DNA from: an uncultured Candidatus Saccharibacteria bacterium
GTDB lineage: Bacteria; Patescibacteriota; Saccharimonadia; Saccharimonadales; Saccharimonadaceae
Length of the DNA stretch: 38,342 nucleotides
Assembly: GCA_946537195.1 (NCBI GenBank)
Contig: CAMNFE010000005.1
Location: 1 to 38,342, forward strand
Direction: 5' to 3'
Positions 1 to 8,559 of this stretch are shown here, one piece after another; within the stretch, counting starts at the first letter, position 1, and each line of letters opens with the position of its first letter. The position numbers and the translations under genes were made by a program. The notes under the pieces are model-generated. The model was not told the origin of the DNA and ran no database searches. It saw nothing but the letters and a program-made list of their open reading frames with translations.

Positions 1-105
1 CCATAGCGCCAGGGAAATACCTGTTCCCATTCCGAACACAGAAGTCAAGCCTGGTAGCGGCGATTATACTGCTCTGCGGGAAACTAGCAAGATGCCGAAT
101 TATAC
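1..105 (+). rRNA. rrf: 5S ribosomal RNA, 3' portion (5' end outside window)
   Basis: The stretch carries the universal 5S core CCTGTTCCCATTCCGAACAC followed by AGAAGTCAAGC and the 3' half ending near GATGCCGAATTATA. The first bases of the molecule (the 5' strand of helix I) lie before the window, so this is the tail of an rRNA operon or a solo 5S gene. The exact 3' end is inferred from where helix I must end; it could differ by a few bases. Confidence 0.93.
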
Positions 106-152
106 AAACAGGCCACCTCAACGGGTGGCCTTTTGTCTTACCTGTTTGTATA
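101..152 (+). repeat. 12-bp perfect inverted repeat flanking the 5S terminator
   Basis: TATACAAACAGG at 101-112 is matched by CCTGTTTGTATA at 141-152. The arms enclose the terminator hairpin, so the transcript could form one long nested stem. The left arm starts in the 5S 3' tail. Confidence 0.8.
111..135 (+). terminator. Rho-independent terminator after 5S rRNA
   Basis: GGCCACC and GGGTGGCC form a GC-rich stem with loop TCAAC, followed by TTTT. It lies directly after the 5S 3' end. Confidence 0.9.
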
Positions 153-156
153 ACGA

Positions 157-173
157 ACGAATCTATGATTCGT
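157..173. repeat. Short hairpin between the two terminators
   Basis: ACGAATC and GATTCGT form a perfect 7-bp inverted repeat with a 3-nt loop. It sits between two near-identical terminators. No T-run follows, so it is not itself a terminator. Confidence 0.55.
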
Positions 174-194
174 GAGCATTATACTTGATTATCC

Positions 195-217
195 GCCACC
201 TCAACGGGTGGCTTTTT
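195..217 (+). terminator. Second terminator, near copy of the first
   Basis: GCCACC and GGTGGC with the same TCAACG loop, followed by TTTTT. It repeats the 111-135 terminator almost base for base, giving a tandem back-up after the rRNA unit. Confidence 0.85.
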
Positions 218-234
218 GTCGTTTCGAAGAAAAG

Positions 235-260
235 AATAAAAGCCACCAAATAGGTGGCTC
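235..260 (-). terminator. Terminator of the minus-strand orphan gene
   Basis: Read on the minus strand, GCCACC-TATTT-GGTGGC is followed by TTTTATTC a few bases beyond the stop codon of the 266-724 gene. The stem shares its sequence with the two plus-strand rRNA terminators facing it. Confidence 0.8.
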
Positions 261-265
261 CTTTG

Positions 266-724
266 TTAGTCGGCGCGATGATATATGCCATATTTTTTAT
301 GCGACTTATTGCGTCGACCTTCTTCTTCCGCTTTCTGCTCTAGTATCGCAAGTTTGTCTGCGCGACGAAATCTTTTTTCTAACTGATACTTTAATCTTAG
401 CAATATGCCACGGTGTGCCTGAAAGATATCATCTGTCATTTTGCTATCGGTATCAGATGGATTCTTATAGCTATCTTCTAGATCGCGCAACATCTTTTCG
501 ACTCCTCTTAGCGCATCTGCTAAAAGCATTGCGCTATTACGGCAGAAATAGCTATCATAGTGAACGGTTTTTGGCATTATGGCTAATGCGTGCGCAATAT
601 AGCCGATACTTTTGTCGTTGAATAATGCCTCTATCTCACGCACATTAAAATCGCGGCGTCGCGAGAATAGGCTAGTGCTAACGACTTTTAGCGTTTCTGC
701 GTCGAACTGTTGAAACTTCTTCAC
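266..724 (-). CDS. Hypothetical helical protein (152 aa)
   Basis: I do not recognise this family. The ORF track opens it at 796, but that ATG has no ribosome site and lies at the promoter. I prefer the GTG at 724, which has GGGG about 8 bases upstream and gives a soluble protein starting VKKFQQFD. The sequence is rich in Arg, Lys, Asp and Glu, with long predicted helices, including a basic C-terminal tail (RRNKSHKKYG). There is no membrane segment once the upstream start is discarded. It is a single-gene unit with its own promoter, a palindrome in that promoter, and its own terminator facing the rRNA unit. Confidence 0.6.
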   Translation of the reverse strand: MKKFQQFDAETLKVVSTSLFSRRRDFNVREIEALFNDKSIGYIAHALAIMPKTVHYDSYFCRNSAMLLADALRGVEKMLRDLEDSYKNPSDTDSKMTDDIFQAHRGILLRLKYQLEKRFRRADKLAILEQKAEEEGRRNKSHKKYGIYHRAD

Positions 725-787
725 GAATACGACCCCCAATCGTAGATAAAACAAAAGCGATAAAAAACATACCGAAGTACATATATA

Positions 788-815
788 ATTATACAATATT
801 ATTGTAATTTAGCAA
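788..815 (-). promoter_or_regulatory. Promoter of the 266-724 gene with 7-1-7 palindrome
   Basis: On the minus strand TATAAT lies at 788-793 and TTGCTA at 810-815, 16 bases apart. The spacer holds a perfect 15-bp palindrome TACAATA-T-TATTGTA (792-806), placed where a repressor would block RNA polymerase. The regulator is unknown. Confidence 0.55.
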
Positions 816-819
816 ATAA

Positions 820-2592
820 TTATTTTTTCAAATCTTTATTATATAAGCTACGGTAAATACTGCAATCGCGAAGCAGCTGGTGGTGTGTGCCACTGTCGAC
901 TAGTGCTCCCTCTTCGATAACGAAAATCTTATCACTATCGATAATAGTAGATAAACGGTGTGCAATTACAATAAGAGTATAGTCGCCTTTTAGCTCATTT
1001 ACGGCGTCCTGGATATCGGACTGAGTCTGATTATCAAGGGAGGAAGTTGCTTCATCGAGAAGAATGATCTTTGTTTTCATCAGTAAGGCACGGGCTATAG
1101 CGAGGCGCTGTTTCTGGCCGCCAGATAATATTACGCCGCCCTCACCAAGAATAGTATTGTATTTATTAGGAAGCGACATAATATAATCATCGATATGAGC
1201 CAATCTGCACGCTTCACGGATTTCGCTCATTTTTGCATTCGGTTTGGCGAGTAGCAGATTATCTTTTACGGAATAATTAAAAATGTATGGCTGCTGCGTC
1301 ACGACCGATATATTGTTGCGTAGTGAATTGCGACTATATTCACGAATCGGAATTCCATCAATCAATATTTGCCCACTATCATGGTCGTATAGACGCGTAA
1401 TCAAGTTTATGATGGTAGTTTTTCCAGAACCGCTTTTGCCTACAATCGCAACTTTTTCGTTTGCTGCTATATGCATATTAAGATCTTTTAGAACTTGTTT
1501 TTTGCCATATGCAAAACTAACATGCTGAAACTCAATATCGCCATCTAGTTTGTCGGTTTCTATCGTGCCGAAATGTTCTTTTTTATACGTTTTGTTGTCG
1601 AGTATTTCAAAAATACGATTACCGGACAGCTCTATTTTCTTATTGTTTTCAATTAGACGCGCAGCACCATAGAATAAATCTCGAATTTGATTGAGATAGT
1701 TATAAATAATAATAAATACCGGAATAGTTAATACGCTTTGCGTAAATAGAAAACAACCAAAGGCCAAAAAAACAAATTCCGATAAATAGTATGTTGCGGC
1801 TTCAAGTAGTTGGAAACGACGATCGATATCGCGAATTTCTTTTTCTCGGCTGGTCGTTTCTTTGATCTTTCGCCCCACGCTGCGCGCGATTGCTTCGCCG
1901 GCATTTAGGGTTTTAATGTCGCGTATGCCACGTACAATTTCAGTAGCCATGCCAGTACGTTCGTCGAGGTTTACATTTAGTATTCTTTGAACTTCGGTCA
2001 TGCGTTTAATGCGCCAGTTGCTTACGAAAAAGCAGATTATCGCAATAACGATTGACAGTACGAACATCTCGCGGCTCAATATGAACACGGTGACTAAAAT
2101 ACCGACATGCGAAATCAAATAAACTGTCCATATTGCATAATCATAGAAGACCGATGAAACTTTGTCTGTATCGGAGGTTAGACGCTCGATTATTTTTCCC
2201 GTACCAGTTTTGTCAATCTCGGATATTTCCAGTTTTAATGCTTCGCGCACTAATGCCTGTTGCATTCCATACAGCGTTCCATATTGGAGCTTATGAAGAT
2301 AATAAGAGCGCACATAAACCATAACTGTGTCTAAGAGATTTATTATCAATACGGCTAACGCAGTATAGATTACTTGATCGACGATACCGTCGGTAATTCT
2401 GAGAATAATTTGTGAAGTTAAAAGCGGCACGATGACGCCCGTAGCGACACCGATTAAGCAGCCAATGAAACTAGCAAAAAGAATTGAACGATGTTTATCG
2501 CAGAATTTAATAGATTTAAGTAAAATTTGCAGCGCACTGTATTGAACTGTGTGCCCGTGCGCTTTCTTGTTTTTTGCCCACCTCTTTGCCAT
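820..2592 (-). CDS. ABC exporter half-transporter (MsbA/MDR type)
   Basis: A fused membrane-plus-ATPase half-transporter of 590 aa that should work as a homodimer exporting lipids, peptides or drugs; the substrate cannot be told. The N-terminal two thirds hold six membrane segments (type IV exporter fold). The C-terminal ATPase has Walker A GKSGSGKTT, signature LSGGQKQR, Walker B IILLDEATSSLD and the switch His in IAHRLST, so it looks active. The ORF track starts at 2607, but I choose the ATG at 2592 (MAKRWAKN), because TATAAT ends exactly 6 bases before it, meaning a leaderless mRNA. No partner half-transporter is next to it. Confidence 0.92.
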   Translation of the reverse strand: MAKRWAKNKKAHGHTVQYSALQILLKSIKFCDKHRSILFASFIGCLIGVATGVIVPLLTSQIILRITDGIVDQVIYTALAVLIINLLDTVMVYVRSYYLHKLQYGTLYGMQQALVREALKLEISEIDKTGTGKIIERLTSDTDKVSSVFYDYAIWTVYLISHVGILVTVFILSREMFVLSIVIAIICFFVSNWRIKRMTEVQRILNVNLDERTGMATEIVRGIRDIKTLNAGEAIARSVGRKIKETTSREKEIRDIDRRFQLLEAATYYLSEFVFLAFGCFLFTQSVLTIPVFIIIYNYLNQIRDLFYGAARLIENNKKIELSGNRIFEILDNKTYKKEHFGTIETDKLDGDIEFQHVSFAYGKKQVLKDLNMHIAANEKVAIVGKSGSGKTTIINLITRLYDHDSGQILIDGIPIREYSRNSLRNNISVVTQQPYIFNYSVKDNLLLAKPNAKMSEIREACRLAHIDDYIMSLPNKYNTILGEGGVILSGGQKQRLAIARALLMKTKIILLDEATSSLDNQTQSDIQDAVNELKGDYTLIVIAHRLSTIIDSDKIFVIEEGALVDSGTHHQLLRDCSIYRSLYNKDLKK

Positions 2593-2598
2593 AAGTAT

Positions 2599-2604
2599 AT
2601 TATA
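2599..2604 (-). promoter_or_regulatory. Leaderless -10 box of the ABC exporter
   Basis: TATAAT on the minus strand, 6 bases before ATG at 2592, with no Shine-Dalgarno. Confidence 0.7.
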
Positions 2605-2607
2605 CAA

Positions 2608-3135
2608 TTATTTTCTACTTATAGCGTCGCGGATCTCGTCTAAAATTTGCTTGTCTTTTAGATGCTCGACACTACGAAAGCGTGCTAGTGGCACTCCTGC
2701 TTCGTAGAACATGCGATTGATTTCTGTATCATGATCCATGTTGGCTTCGTAATCGTGCGAGGTGTCATCGAGTTCAATAACGCAAATAATTTCACCGCTC
2801 TTTTTGCTAATTAGGGCAAAGTCGACCTTTTTACCTTCAATATGCTTTAGTGCTAAACCCCAGTTTTGTCCTTTGACTTTGTGATTAATTATATCGGACA
2901 AGTGAACTTCTGGGATAATATACCAATAGCGTCCCACAAGACCGTTAAGGCGATGGAAGAATTTATTCTTGCGCTCTGTCATTAAGTATCTACGAGAATA
3001 ATAACGAAAATTAGACTTTTTTATTTTCGTAGGATGACTAGCGCGCTGTTTATCACTAAACATTTCTGGAATTTTTGACAGCGCAAAAAGGACCAATGCA
3101 ATACCAAAGGCCATCAAAATAGTCTTCAAATCCAT
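2608..3135 (-). CDS. Membrane-anchored DUF2726 (nuclease-like) protein
   Basis: 175 aa. One N-terminal membrane segment (about residues 5-22) is followed by a basic linker and a DUF2726-type domain: KFFHRL, then PEVHLSDII, then VDFALI and VIELDDTSH, ending with AGVPLARFRS. DUF2726 belongs to the PD-(D/E)XK-like superfamily. The Asp of VDF and the Glu of VIELDD fit the acidic core, but the usual Lys of ExK is replaced by Asp (ELD), so catalysis is uncertain. It starts leaderless, with TATAAT 6 bases before the ATG. The ABC exporter follows, but the exporter has its own -10 box. Confidence 0.8.
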   Translation of the reverse strand: MDLKTILMAFGIALVLFALSKIPEMFSDKQRASHPTKIKKSNFRYYSRRYLMTERKNKFFHRLNGLVGRYWYIIPEVHLSDIINHKVKGQNWGLALKHIEGKKVDFALISKKSGEIICVIELDDTSHDYEANMDHDTEINRMFYEAGVPLARFRSVEHLKDKQILDEIRDAISRK

Positions 3136-3141
3136 AGCTAT

Positions 3142-3147
3142 ATTATA
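3142..3147 (-). promoter_or_regulatory. Leaderless -10 box of the DUF2726 gene
   Basis: TATAAT on the minus strand ends 6 bases before ATG at 3135; no Shine-Dalgarno is present. Confidence 0.7.
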
Positions 3148-3152
3148 CCTGA

Positions 3153-3473
3153 TTATAAATCTTCTAAGAAGAACATGCTTCTCTTACGGCACTGGGTTTG
3201 TGGTAGTATTTCGTCGGTCGAAGAGTGATTGAAGTTCTTTTCACTGTCGCAACTATGGCCGTAGACGATCCAGTCGATAGCTAGAACCGCTGCAGCTACG
3301 ACTACAATGCAAATTGCTATTCCCATTACTACCCAAACTGCACTTTTTGTGCTTTTTTTGAAATGCTCTTTGCGGCTAGGCTTGGCTGGTTTTTTGATTG
3401 TAGTTTTGCGCGTACTTTTGATTGCGGCCTTTGCTACTCTTTGATTTTCTAAATCACTACGTTTTTTGCTCAT
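3153..3473 (-). CDS. Small single-pass membrane protein, hypothetical (106 aa)
   Basis: No family recognised. The first 45 residues are strongly basic (Lys/Arg with TRKTTIKKPAK). A hydrophobic segment follows (WVVMGIAICIVVVAAAVLAI), then a short Cys-containing outer tail. By the positive-inside rule the basic tail is cytoplasmic. The gene sits between the CtpE-like ATPase and the DUF2726 gene. TATAGT lies 8 bases before the ATG with AGGGG between, so initiation could be leaderless or from a very short leader. Confidence 0.65.
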   Translation of the reverse strand: MSKKRSDLENQRVAKAAIKSTRKTTIKKPAKPSRKEHFKKSTKSAVWVVMGIAICIVVVAAAVLAIDWIVYGHSCDSEKNFNHSSTDEILPQTQCRKRSMFFLEDL

Positions 3474-3481
3474 ATACCCCT

Positions 3482-3487
3482 ACTATA
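3482..3487 (-). promoter_or_regulatory. -10 box of the 3153-3473 gene
   Basis: TATAGT on the minus strand, 8 bases before the ATG. It overlaps the stop region of the preceding P-type ATPase gene. Confidence 0.5.
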
Positions 3488-5855
3488 TCTTTAGTTTTTC
3501 AGCTACTTTATATTTACTAAATATTTTCCAACCCCACTCGACTAGTTTTGTCATCCAGCGCAAAATTATTACTGAAGCTAACGCGAGCGCGATACAAATT
3601 ACCCAGCTCTGCATTGTCATTCGTGTCATACCGAAGAAGGCAGGGATGAGGATGTACGACAAAGCGAGGCCGGCCACACAAACGCCTATTACAAATGCTT
3701 TATAGCCATCTATCGGCTTCGAAGCGCGGGCGACCATCATCATGCCAACTACCATTAACAAGAAGGTGCAACTTGTCGATACATCGACCTGGCTAATGTC
3801 GAAGATGCTTCCAATAATCACCATCAACATTACAACTATCATGTCCGTCAAGCCACCAGGTGCCGCACGTTTTAGAATATTGCTAACGAAATTGCCTTTA
3901 ATTAAATCGTGGTTTGGCGCCTGCGAAAGCAAGAAGCCCGGAATACCAATTGTAAATGCGCTAATCAAAGAGATTTGCGCCGGGATTAGCGGATAAGCAA
4001 TCGTGAAAATAATTGCAATCATACTCGTGATAAATGAGAAAACGTTTTTGACGAGGAATAGGCTACCGGATCGTTCAAGGTTATTAACGACGCGACGGCC
4101 TTCCGCAACAACTTCTGGCATACGTGAAAAATCTGATTCAAGTAGTACGACTTGTGCGGCTTGTACTGCTGCGTCACTACCGCTCGCCATCGCAACTGAA
4201 CAGTCCGCATCGCGAAGCGCTAAAACGTCGTTCACGCCATCGCCAGTCATCGCGACCGTCTTGCCGTCTTCCTGCATAGCCTTCACGAACTTACATTTTT
4301 GCTCCGGCGTGACGCGACCAAACACTGTATATTTGCGCATCGCATCGGCAATCTTTTCATCCGTGTCTAATGTGGATGCGTCAACATAATGTTCAGCACC
4401 TTTTATGCTTGCTTTCTTTGCAACTTCAGAAACAGTACGCGGGTTATCGCCGGAAATCACCTTAATTTCTACGCCTTGTGCGGCAAAGAATTTAAAGGTT
4501 TCCGTTGCGCTTTCGCGGATTGGGTTAGTGATTAAAACTAAAGCAAGTGGAGTGATTTCTGCGGTTAATTTACGTCCGTCGGCGGAATCCTCATATTTGC
4601 TAAATAGCAATACGCGGTAACCTTTTCCGCCGTAATCTTCAATCATGTCTTTATATTTCTTATAATCATCGCCTAATACAAATTCAGGTGCGCCCAGTAC
4701 GTAACTTTCTTTCTCAAAATTAACGCCACTATATTTAAATTCGCTCGAAAAACCAGACACGCTCGTAACTTTACGATCGGTCGGTTTCGTGAAGTATTCC
4801 TTCATCGCTTTCATTGTGATATTGTCTGCAGCTTGCGCACTGGCAAAATCGCTCAATAGTCCAAACAAATCTTTTTCGCTATGTTTTTTATCTAGCGAAA
4901 CGACACTGTCGACGCTCATTGTATTGTCTGTGATAGTGCCGGTTTTATCGACACAAAGCACATTAACACGCGCTAAGGTTTCAATGCTTTTCATGTCGTG
5001 TAAAAGCACTTTTTTCTGTGCTAACTTCATTGCGCTCACCGCCAAAGCGATACTAGCGAGCAAAAATAGACCTTCTGGGATCATGCCGATCACGGATGCG
5101 ACGGCCGACTGGACACTGCGCTGAATGCCGACGCCGTTCAAGAAATAGTTTTGAATAAACATGATGGCGCCAATTGGAATAATAGCAATACCAGCAATGG
5201 TGACGATTTTGTTTAATGAACGAATGATTTCGGATTGTTCTTTAGTTTTTACTTTCTTTGCCTGTAAGGTGAGTTGAGAAATATATGACTCTGCGCCTAC
5301 TTTGGTTAATTGAGCGTAACACTCGCCAGAAACAATGAAGCTTCCGCTCATCAGCTCATCGCCAGGAGTTTTGTGGATTTCGTCCGCCTCTCCCGTAAGT
5401 AGTGATTCGTTTACGGCCGCCTCGCCGAACAGAACTTCTGCATCAGCTGGAATTTGGTTTCCTGCACGAAATACTACTACATCGTTTTGCACTAAACGTT
5501 CGGCATTAATAGTTTTTTCTTGACCTTCGCGAATTACGTTTGCTGTTGGCGCATTTAACATTGTAAGCTTGTCGAGAACGGTTTTTGCGCGCATTTCCTG
5601 AAAAATACCAATCAACGCGTTTGCGATAATAATTGGCATAAAGGTAATATCGCGATACGATCGCACGGCAATTAACAAAATCGCGATAATCAAAAATACA
5701 AAGTTGAAATAAGTGAATACGTTACTATATACAATTTCTTTTACGGTCTTGCTCGGCGGTTTTACGGCAGTATTTACAAGACCCTCGCGGCGCATCGCGT
5801 GGACTTGCTTCTTTGTCAGACCTTTTTGATAGTTAACTTTTATTTTTTTACTCAC
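3483..5855 (-). CDS. P-type ATPase, CtpE-like (cation-transporting ATPase E)
   Basis: 790 aa, with the layout of the CtpE/Exp7 group of P-type ATPases, whose best-studied members import Ca2+. The transport direction here is inferred from that similarity. Visible motifs are TGEA (about 154-157, where most P-types have TGES), M4 PEGL (about 260), the phosphorylation site CVDKTGT with Asp303, and GDGVND in the hinge. There is no N-terminal heavy-metal domain. About ten membrane segments are expected. Translation starts at GTG 5855: TATAAT ends exactly 6 bases upstream, and AAGGA abuts the GTG too closely for normal Shine-Dalgarno use, so a leaderless GTG is likely. It is divergent from the Ca2+-ATPase-like gene, with 44 bp between starts. 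Confidence 0.88.
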   Translation of the reverse strand: MSKKIKVNYQKGLTKKQVHAMRREGLVNTAVKPPSKTVKEIVYSNVFTYFNFVFLIIAILLIAVRSYRDITFMPIIIANALIGIFQEMRAKTVLDKLTMLNAPTANVIREGQEKTINAERLVQNDVVVFRAGNQIPADAEVLFGEAAVNESLLTGEADEIHKTPGDELMSGSFIVSGECYAQLTKVGAESYISQLTLQAKKVKTKEQSEIIRSLNKIVTIAGIAIIPIGAIMFIQNYFLNGVGIQRSVQSAVASVIGMIPEGLFLLASIALAVSAMKLAQKKVLLHDMKSIETLARVNVLCVDKTGTITDNTMSVDSVVSLDKKHSEKDLFGLLSDFASAQAADNITMKAMKEYFTKPTDRKVTSVSGFSSEFKYSGVNFEKESYVLGAPEFVLGDDYKKYKDMIEDYGGKGYRVLLFSKYEDSADGRKLTAEITPLALVLITNPIRESATETFKFFAAQGVEIKVISGDNPRTVSEVAKKASIKGAEHYVDASTLDTDEKIADAMRKYTVFGRVTPEQKCKFVKAMQEDGKTVAMTGDGVNDVLALRDADCSVAMASGSDAAVQAAQVVLLESDFSRMPEVVAEGRRVVNNLERSGSLFLVKNVFSFITSMIAIIFTIAYPLIPAQISLISAFTIGIPGFLLSQAPNHDLIKGNFVSNILKRAAPGGLTDMIVVMLMVIIGSIFDISQVDVSTSCTFLLMVVGMMMVARASKPIDGYKAFVIGVCVAGLALSYILIPAFFGMTRMTMQSWVICIALALASVIILRWMTKLVEWGWKIFSKYKVAEKLKI

Positions 5856-5861
5856 TCCTTA

Positions 5862-5867
5862 ATTATA
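5862..5867 (-). promoter_or_regulatory. Leaderless -10 box of the CtpE-like ATPase
   Basis: TATAAT on the minus strand ends 6 bases before GTG 5855. Confidence 0.65.
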
Positions 5868-5883
5868 TCTCAAAAATTCGTTA

Positions 5884-5889
5884 TATAAT
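5884..5889 (+). promoter_or_regulatory. -10 box of the Ca2+-ATPase-like gene
   Basis: TATAAT on the plus strand, 10 bases before ATG 5900, with no Shine-Dalgarno. The leader would be about three bases or absent. The box lies about 16 bp from the divergent one for the CtpE-like gene. Confidence 0.6.
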
Positions 5890-5899
5890 AATAAGCACA

Positions 5900-8527
5900 A
5901 TGACTAATTATTACGAGAGCACTATCAAGGAGATAGAGCAAGACTTAAAGACGGGCCCACGCGGCTTAAGCGCTTCCGAAGTCACCTCTCGTCACCAGAA
6001 ATATGGCGCCAATACGCTACCGAAAAAGAAAAAAGACAGTATTGCCAAAATATTTTTGAGCGAATTTGCCGATCCGATTGTTTTATTGCTGCTCGTTGCA
6101 ATCGCGGTCTCATTTTTTGTTGGCGAGATTGTCGATGCGGTTGCAATTATCCTTATCGTACTCGTCGATGCGATTATCGGCACGTATCAAGAGAATAAAG
6201 CTAACAATACCGCCGATGCGTTATCGAAATTAGTCAAAGACGAAGTGCGCGTAATTCGTGACGGCAAAGAAGTTTCGATTAATGTTGAAGATTTAACGAT
6301 TGGTGATCTTGTCGTTCTTGAGTCCGGCGACAAAATTGGTGCCGATATGCGTTTAGTTGAGGTGCATAATTTTACAGTCGATGAATCGATTCTGACTGGC
6401 GAAAGCGTTCAAGTTATTAAATCTACCGAACCTGTTTTAAAAAAGAAAGTTTCAATTTCCGATCAGGAAAATATGATATTCTCTGGCACGGCAGTTGTTT
6501 CTGGGCGCGCTAAGGCTTATGTGGTTGAGATTGGTCTCGATACGGAGTTAGGTAAAATTGCCGATACGCTTGCAACAACTGAAGACGAAAAATCGCCACT
6601 AACTATTAGGGTAGAGAAGTTTAGTAAACAAATTAGTTGTATGGTAATTGCAGTTGCAATTATTATTGCTATTTTACTAATTGCAAAGCATACGCCTGGG
6701 CATGAAATTTTACTTACCGTTATTGCCTTTGCCGTTTCTGCGATGCCAGAAGGTCTACCGCTCGCTCTCACGATGGCGCTTACGATTGCAGCTAATAAAA
6801 TGTCTAAAAAGAACGTGATTGTGCGTAAACTTAATGCGGCAGAATCTCTCGGTAGCTGTACGGTCATCGCATCAGATAAAACCGGGACTTTGACTGTTAA
6901 CCAGCAGACCGCAAAACGCATTTTATTGCCGAATGGTGAAGAATATCAGATTTCTGGAACCGGCTATGAAACAAAAGGCAAAGTGACGGGCAATATCTTA
7001 AAATACGCCGAAGAAATTGGGCTTTATGGCGCGTTAAATAATGAAGCGGACATTTCTGGTAAAACTCCGATTGGTGATTCGATTGATATAGCTTTTCTGG
7101 TTTTAGCCGAAAAGCTTGGCGTAAAAACTAGAGGCATTAAGATACTTGAGCGAATACCGTATGAGTCGGAGAATAAATATTCGGCAGTTTTCTATGAAAA
7201 AGACGACAAAGTTTATTGCACAATTAAAGGTTCGCTCGAAGTAGTTGAAAAATTCTGCAGCAAGGCCAATTTTGCAACTACTAAAAACACTAAGAAGCTG
7301 AAACAGCAAAACGAATCGTTAGCTAAGGATGGCTATCGTGTAATTGCTCTAGCGAATGGGGAAGTGAAACGTGGCGAAAAATACTCGATCGATAAAATAA
7401 ATAATCTAACTTTTATGGGCATGGTTGGATTCATTGACCCGATTCGTAAAGAAGCCATCACTTCTATTCAAGAATGCCACGAAGCGGGCATAAAAGTCTT
7501 AATGATTACTGGCGACCATCCACTTACGGCGTTCTCAATCTCCAAGGACCTTAAACTTGCCGATAATGAAAAGCAAGTCGCAACTGGCGATGACGTTGAA
7601 GATGCATTAAGGGGCACAAAACGTAGTTTTGACGATTTTATAGCTAGTAAAATTGTTTTTGCTCGCGTTACGCCTTTACAAAAGCTCAAGATCGTCGAAT
7701 CGCTCAAGCGTCAGGGTGAATTCGTAGCCGTTACTGGTGATGGCGTAAATGATGCTCCGGCTCTTAAGGTTGCCAATATTGGTATCGCCATGGGCTCCGG
7801 AACCGATATTGCGCGCGAAACGGCCGATATGATTATTATTGACGATAATTTTAAGTCTATCGTAGCTGGCGTAAAAGAAGGTCGCGTTGCTTTTGCGAAT
7901 ATCCGCAAAATCATTTATTTCCTAATATCATGCGGCCTGGCCGAAGCGGCGTTTTTCTGTCTCGCTATAGCCTGCAATATGCCAATGCCACTCGTTGCAG
8001 TGCAGCTGCTCTGGCTGAATGTGGTTACGGACGGTATTCAGGATTTGGCGCTTAGTTTTGAAACGGCTGAGCCTAGCATTCTCAAAGAAAAGCCGCGTAG
8101 TCCCAAAGATTCGATCTTTGATAAACGCTTAGTGCGCGAAATTGCAATCTCTGCTGCTATTATTACGACCGTTGTTTTTGTATTCTATTGGTATCTTATC
8201 AATAAACTTGGCTTTGATGTTACGACTGCGCGTGGGTATATTATGTGTCTCATGGTGTTTATTCAGAATATTCACGTATTCAATTGTCGCAGCGAAAGTC
8301 GTTCGGCATTTTCGGTTCCGCTTAGAAATAACTGGTTTATTGCGGCTGGTATTTTCTGCACCATCCTACTTCAAATAATCGTCATGCAAGTGCCGTTATT
8401 CTCGCGTTTCCTCCAGACTGTCTCGATCCCAGCTTGGGCGATTTGTTGGCTATTCATTACGGCCAGCTCTGTCCTAATCTTGATGGAGCTATACAAAAAC
8501 ATCGCCTCGCGTTTTGAAAAGAAGTAA
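5900..8527 (+). CDS. P-type Ca2+-ATPase (P2A/PMR1-SERCA type)
   Basis: 875 aa. This is a type II P-type ATPase predicted to pump Ca2+ out of the cell. Domains in order: cation_ATPase_N (EIEQDLKTGPRGLS), actuator with TGES (166-169), M4 PEGLP (283-287), phosphorylation Asp326 in SDKTGT, nucleotide domain, GDGVNDAPAL hinge, and a C-terminal membrane bundle. The M5 Glu (GLAEAAFF) and the M6 Asn/Thr/Asp set (NVVTDG) match Ca2+ site II of SERCA; Ca2+ selectivity is inferred from these. Its divergent partner is the CtpE-like ATPase, so the pair may set import against export of the same ion. Confidence 0.92.
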   Translation: MTNYYESTIKEIEQDLKTGPRGLSASEVTSRHQKYGANTLPKKKKDSIAKIFLSEFADPIVLLLLVAIAVSFFVGEIVDAVAIILIVLVDAIIGTYQENKANNTADALSKLVKDEVRVIRDGKEVSINVEDLTIGDLVVLESGDKIGADMRLVEVHNFTVDESILTGESVQVIKSTEPVLKKKVSISDQENMIFSGTAVVSGRAKAYVVEIGLDTELGKIADTLATTEDEKSPLTIRVEKFSKQISCMVIAVAIIIAILLIAKHTPGHEILLTVIAFAVSAMPEGLPLALTMALTIAANKMSKKNVIVRKLNAAESLGSCTVIASDKTGTLTVNQQTAKRILLPNGEEYQISGTGYETKGKVTGNILKYAEEIGLYGALNNEADISGKTPIGDSIDIAFLVLAEKLGVKTRGIKILERIPYESENKYSAVFYEKDDKVYCTIKGSLEVVEKFCSKANFATTKNTKKLKQQNESLAKDGYRVIALANGEVKRGEKYSIDKINNLTFMGMVGFIDPIRKEAITSIQECHEAGIKVLMITGDHPLTAFSISKDLKLADNEKQVATGDDVEDALRGTKRSFDDFIASKIVFARVTPLQKLKIVESLKRQGEFVAVTGDGVNDAPALKVANIGIAMGSGTDIARETADMIIIDDNFKSIVAGVKEGRVAFANIRKIIYFLISCGLAEAAFFCLAIACNMPMPLVAVQLLWLNVVTDGIQDLALSFETAEPSILKEKPRSPKDSIFDKRLVREIAISAAIITTVVFVFYWYLINKLGFDVTTARGYIMCLMVFIQNIHVFNCRSESRSAFSVPLRNNWFIAAGIFCTILLQIIVMQVPLFSRFLQTVSIPAWAICWLFITASSVLILMELYKNIASRFEKK

Positions 8528-8548
8528 AAACGGAGCCAACTGGCTCCG
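8526..8548 (-). terminator. Terminator of the 8560-8814 gene
   Basis: Minus strand: CGGAGCCA-GT-TGGCTCCG followed by TTTTT. It lies just past the stop codon of the small membrane protein and just past the stop of the convergent ATPase gene. Confidence 0.85.
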
Positions 8549-8559
8549 TGGTGAAGCCG

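Noticed and set aside
172-621. 149-aa plus-strand ORF over the terminator array and the minus-strand gene
   Set aside because: It starts in a hairpin next to the rRNA terminator and runs antisense to the minus-strand gene, which has a promoter and terminator. Treated as a shadow.
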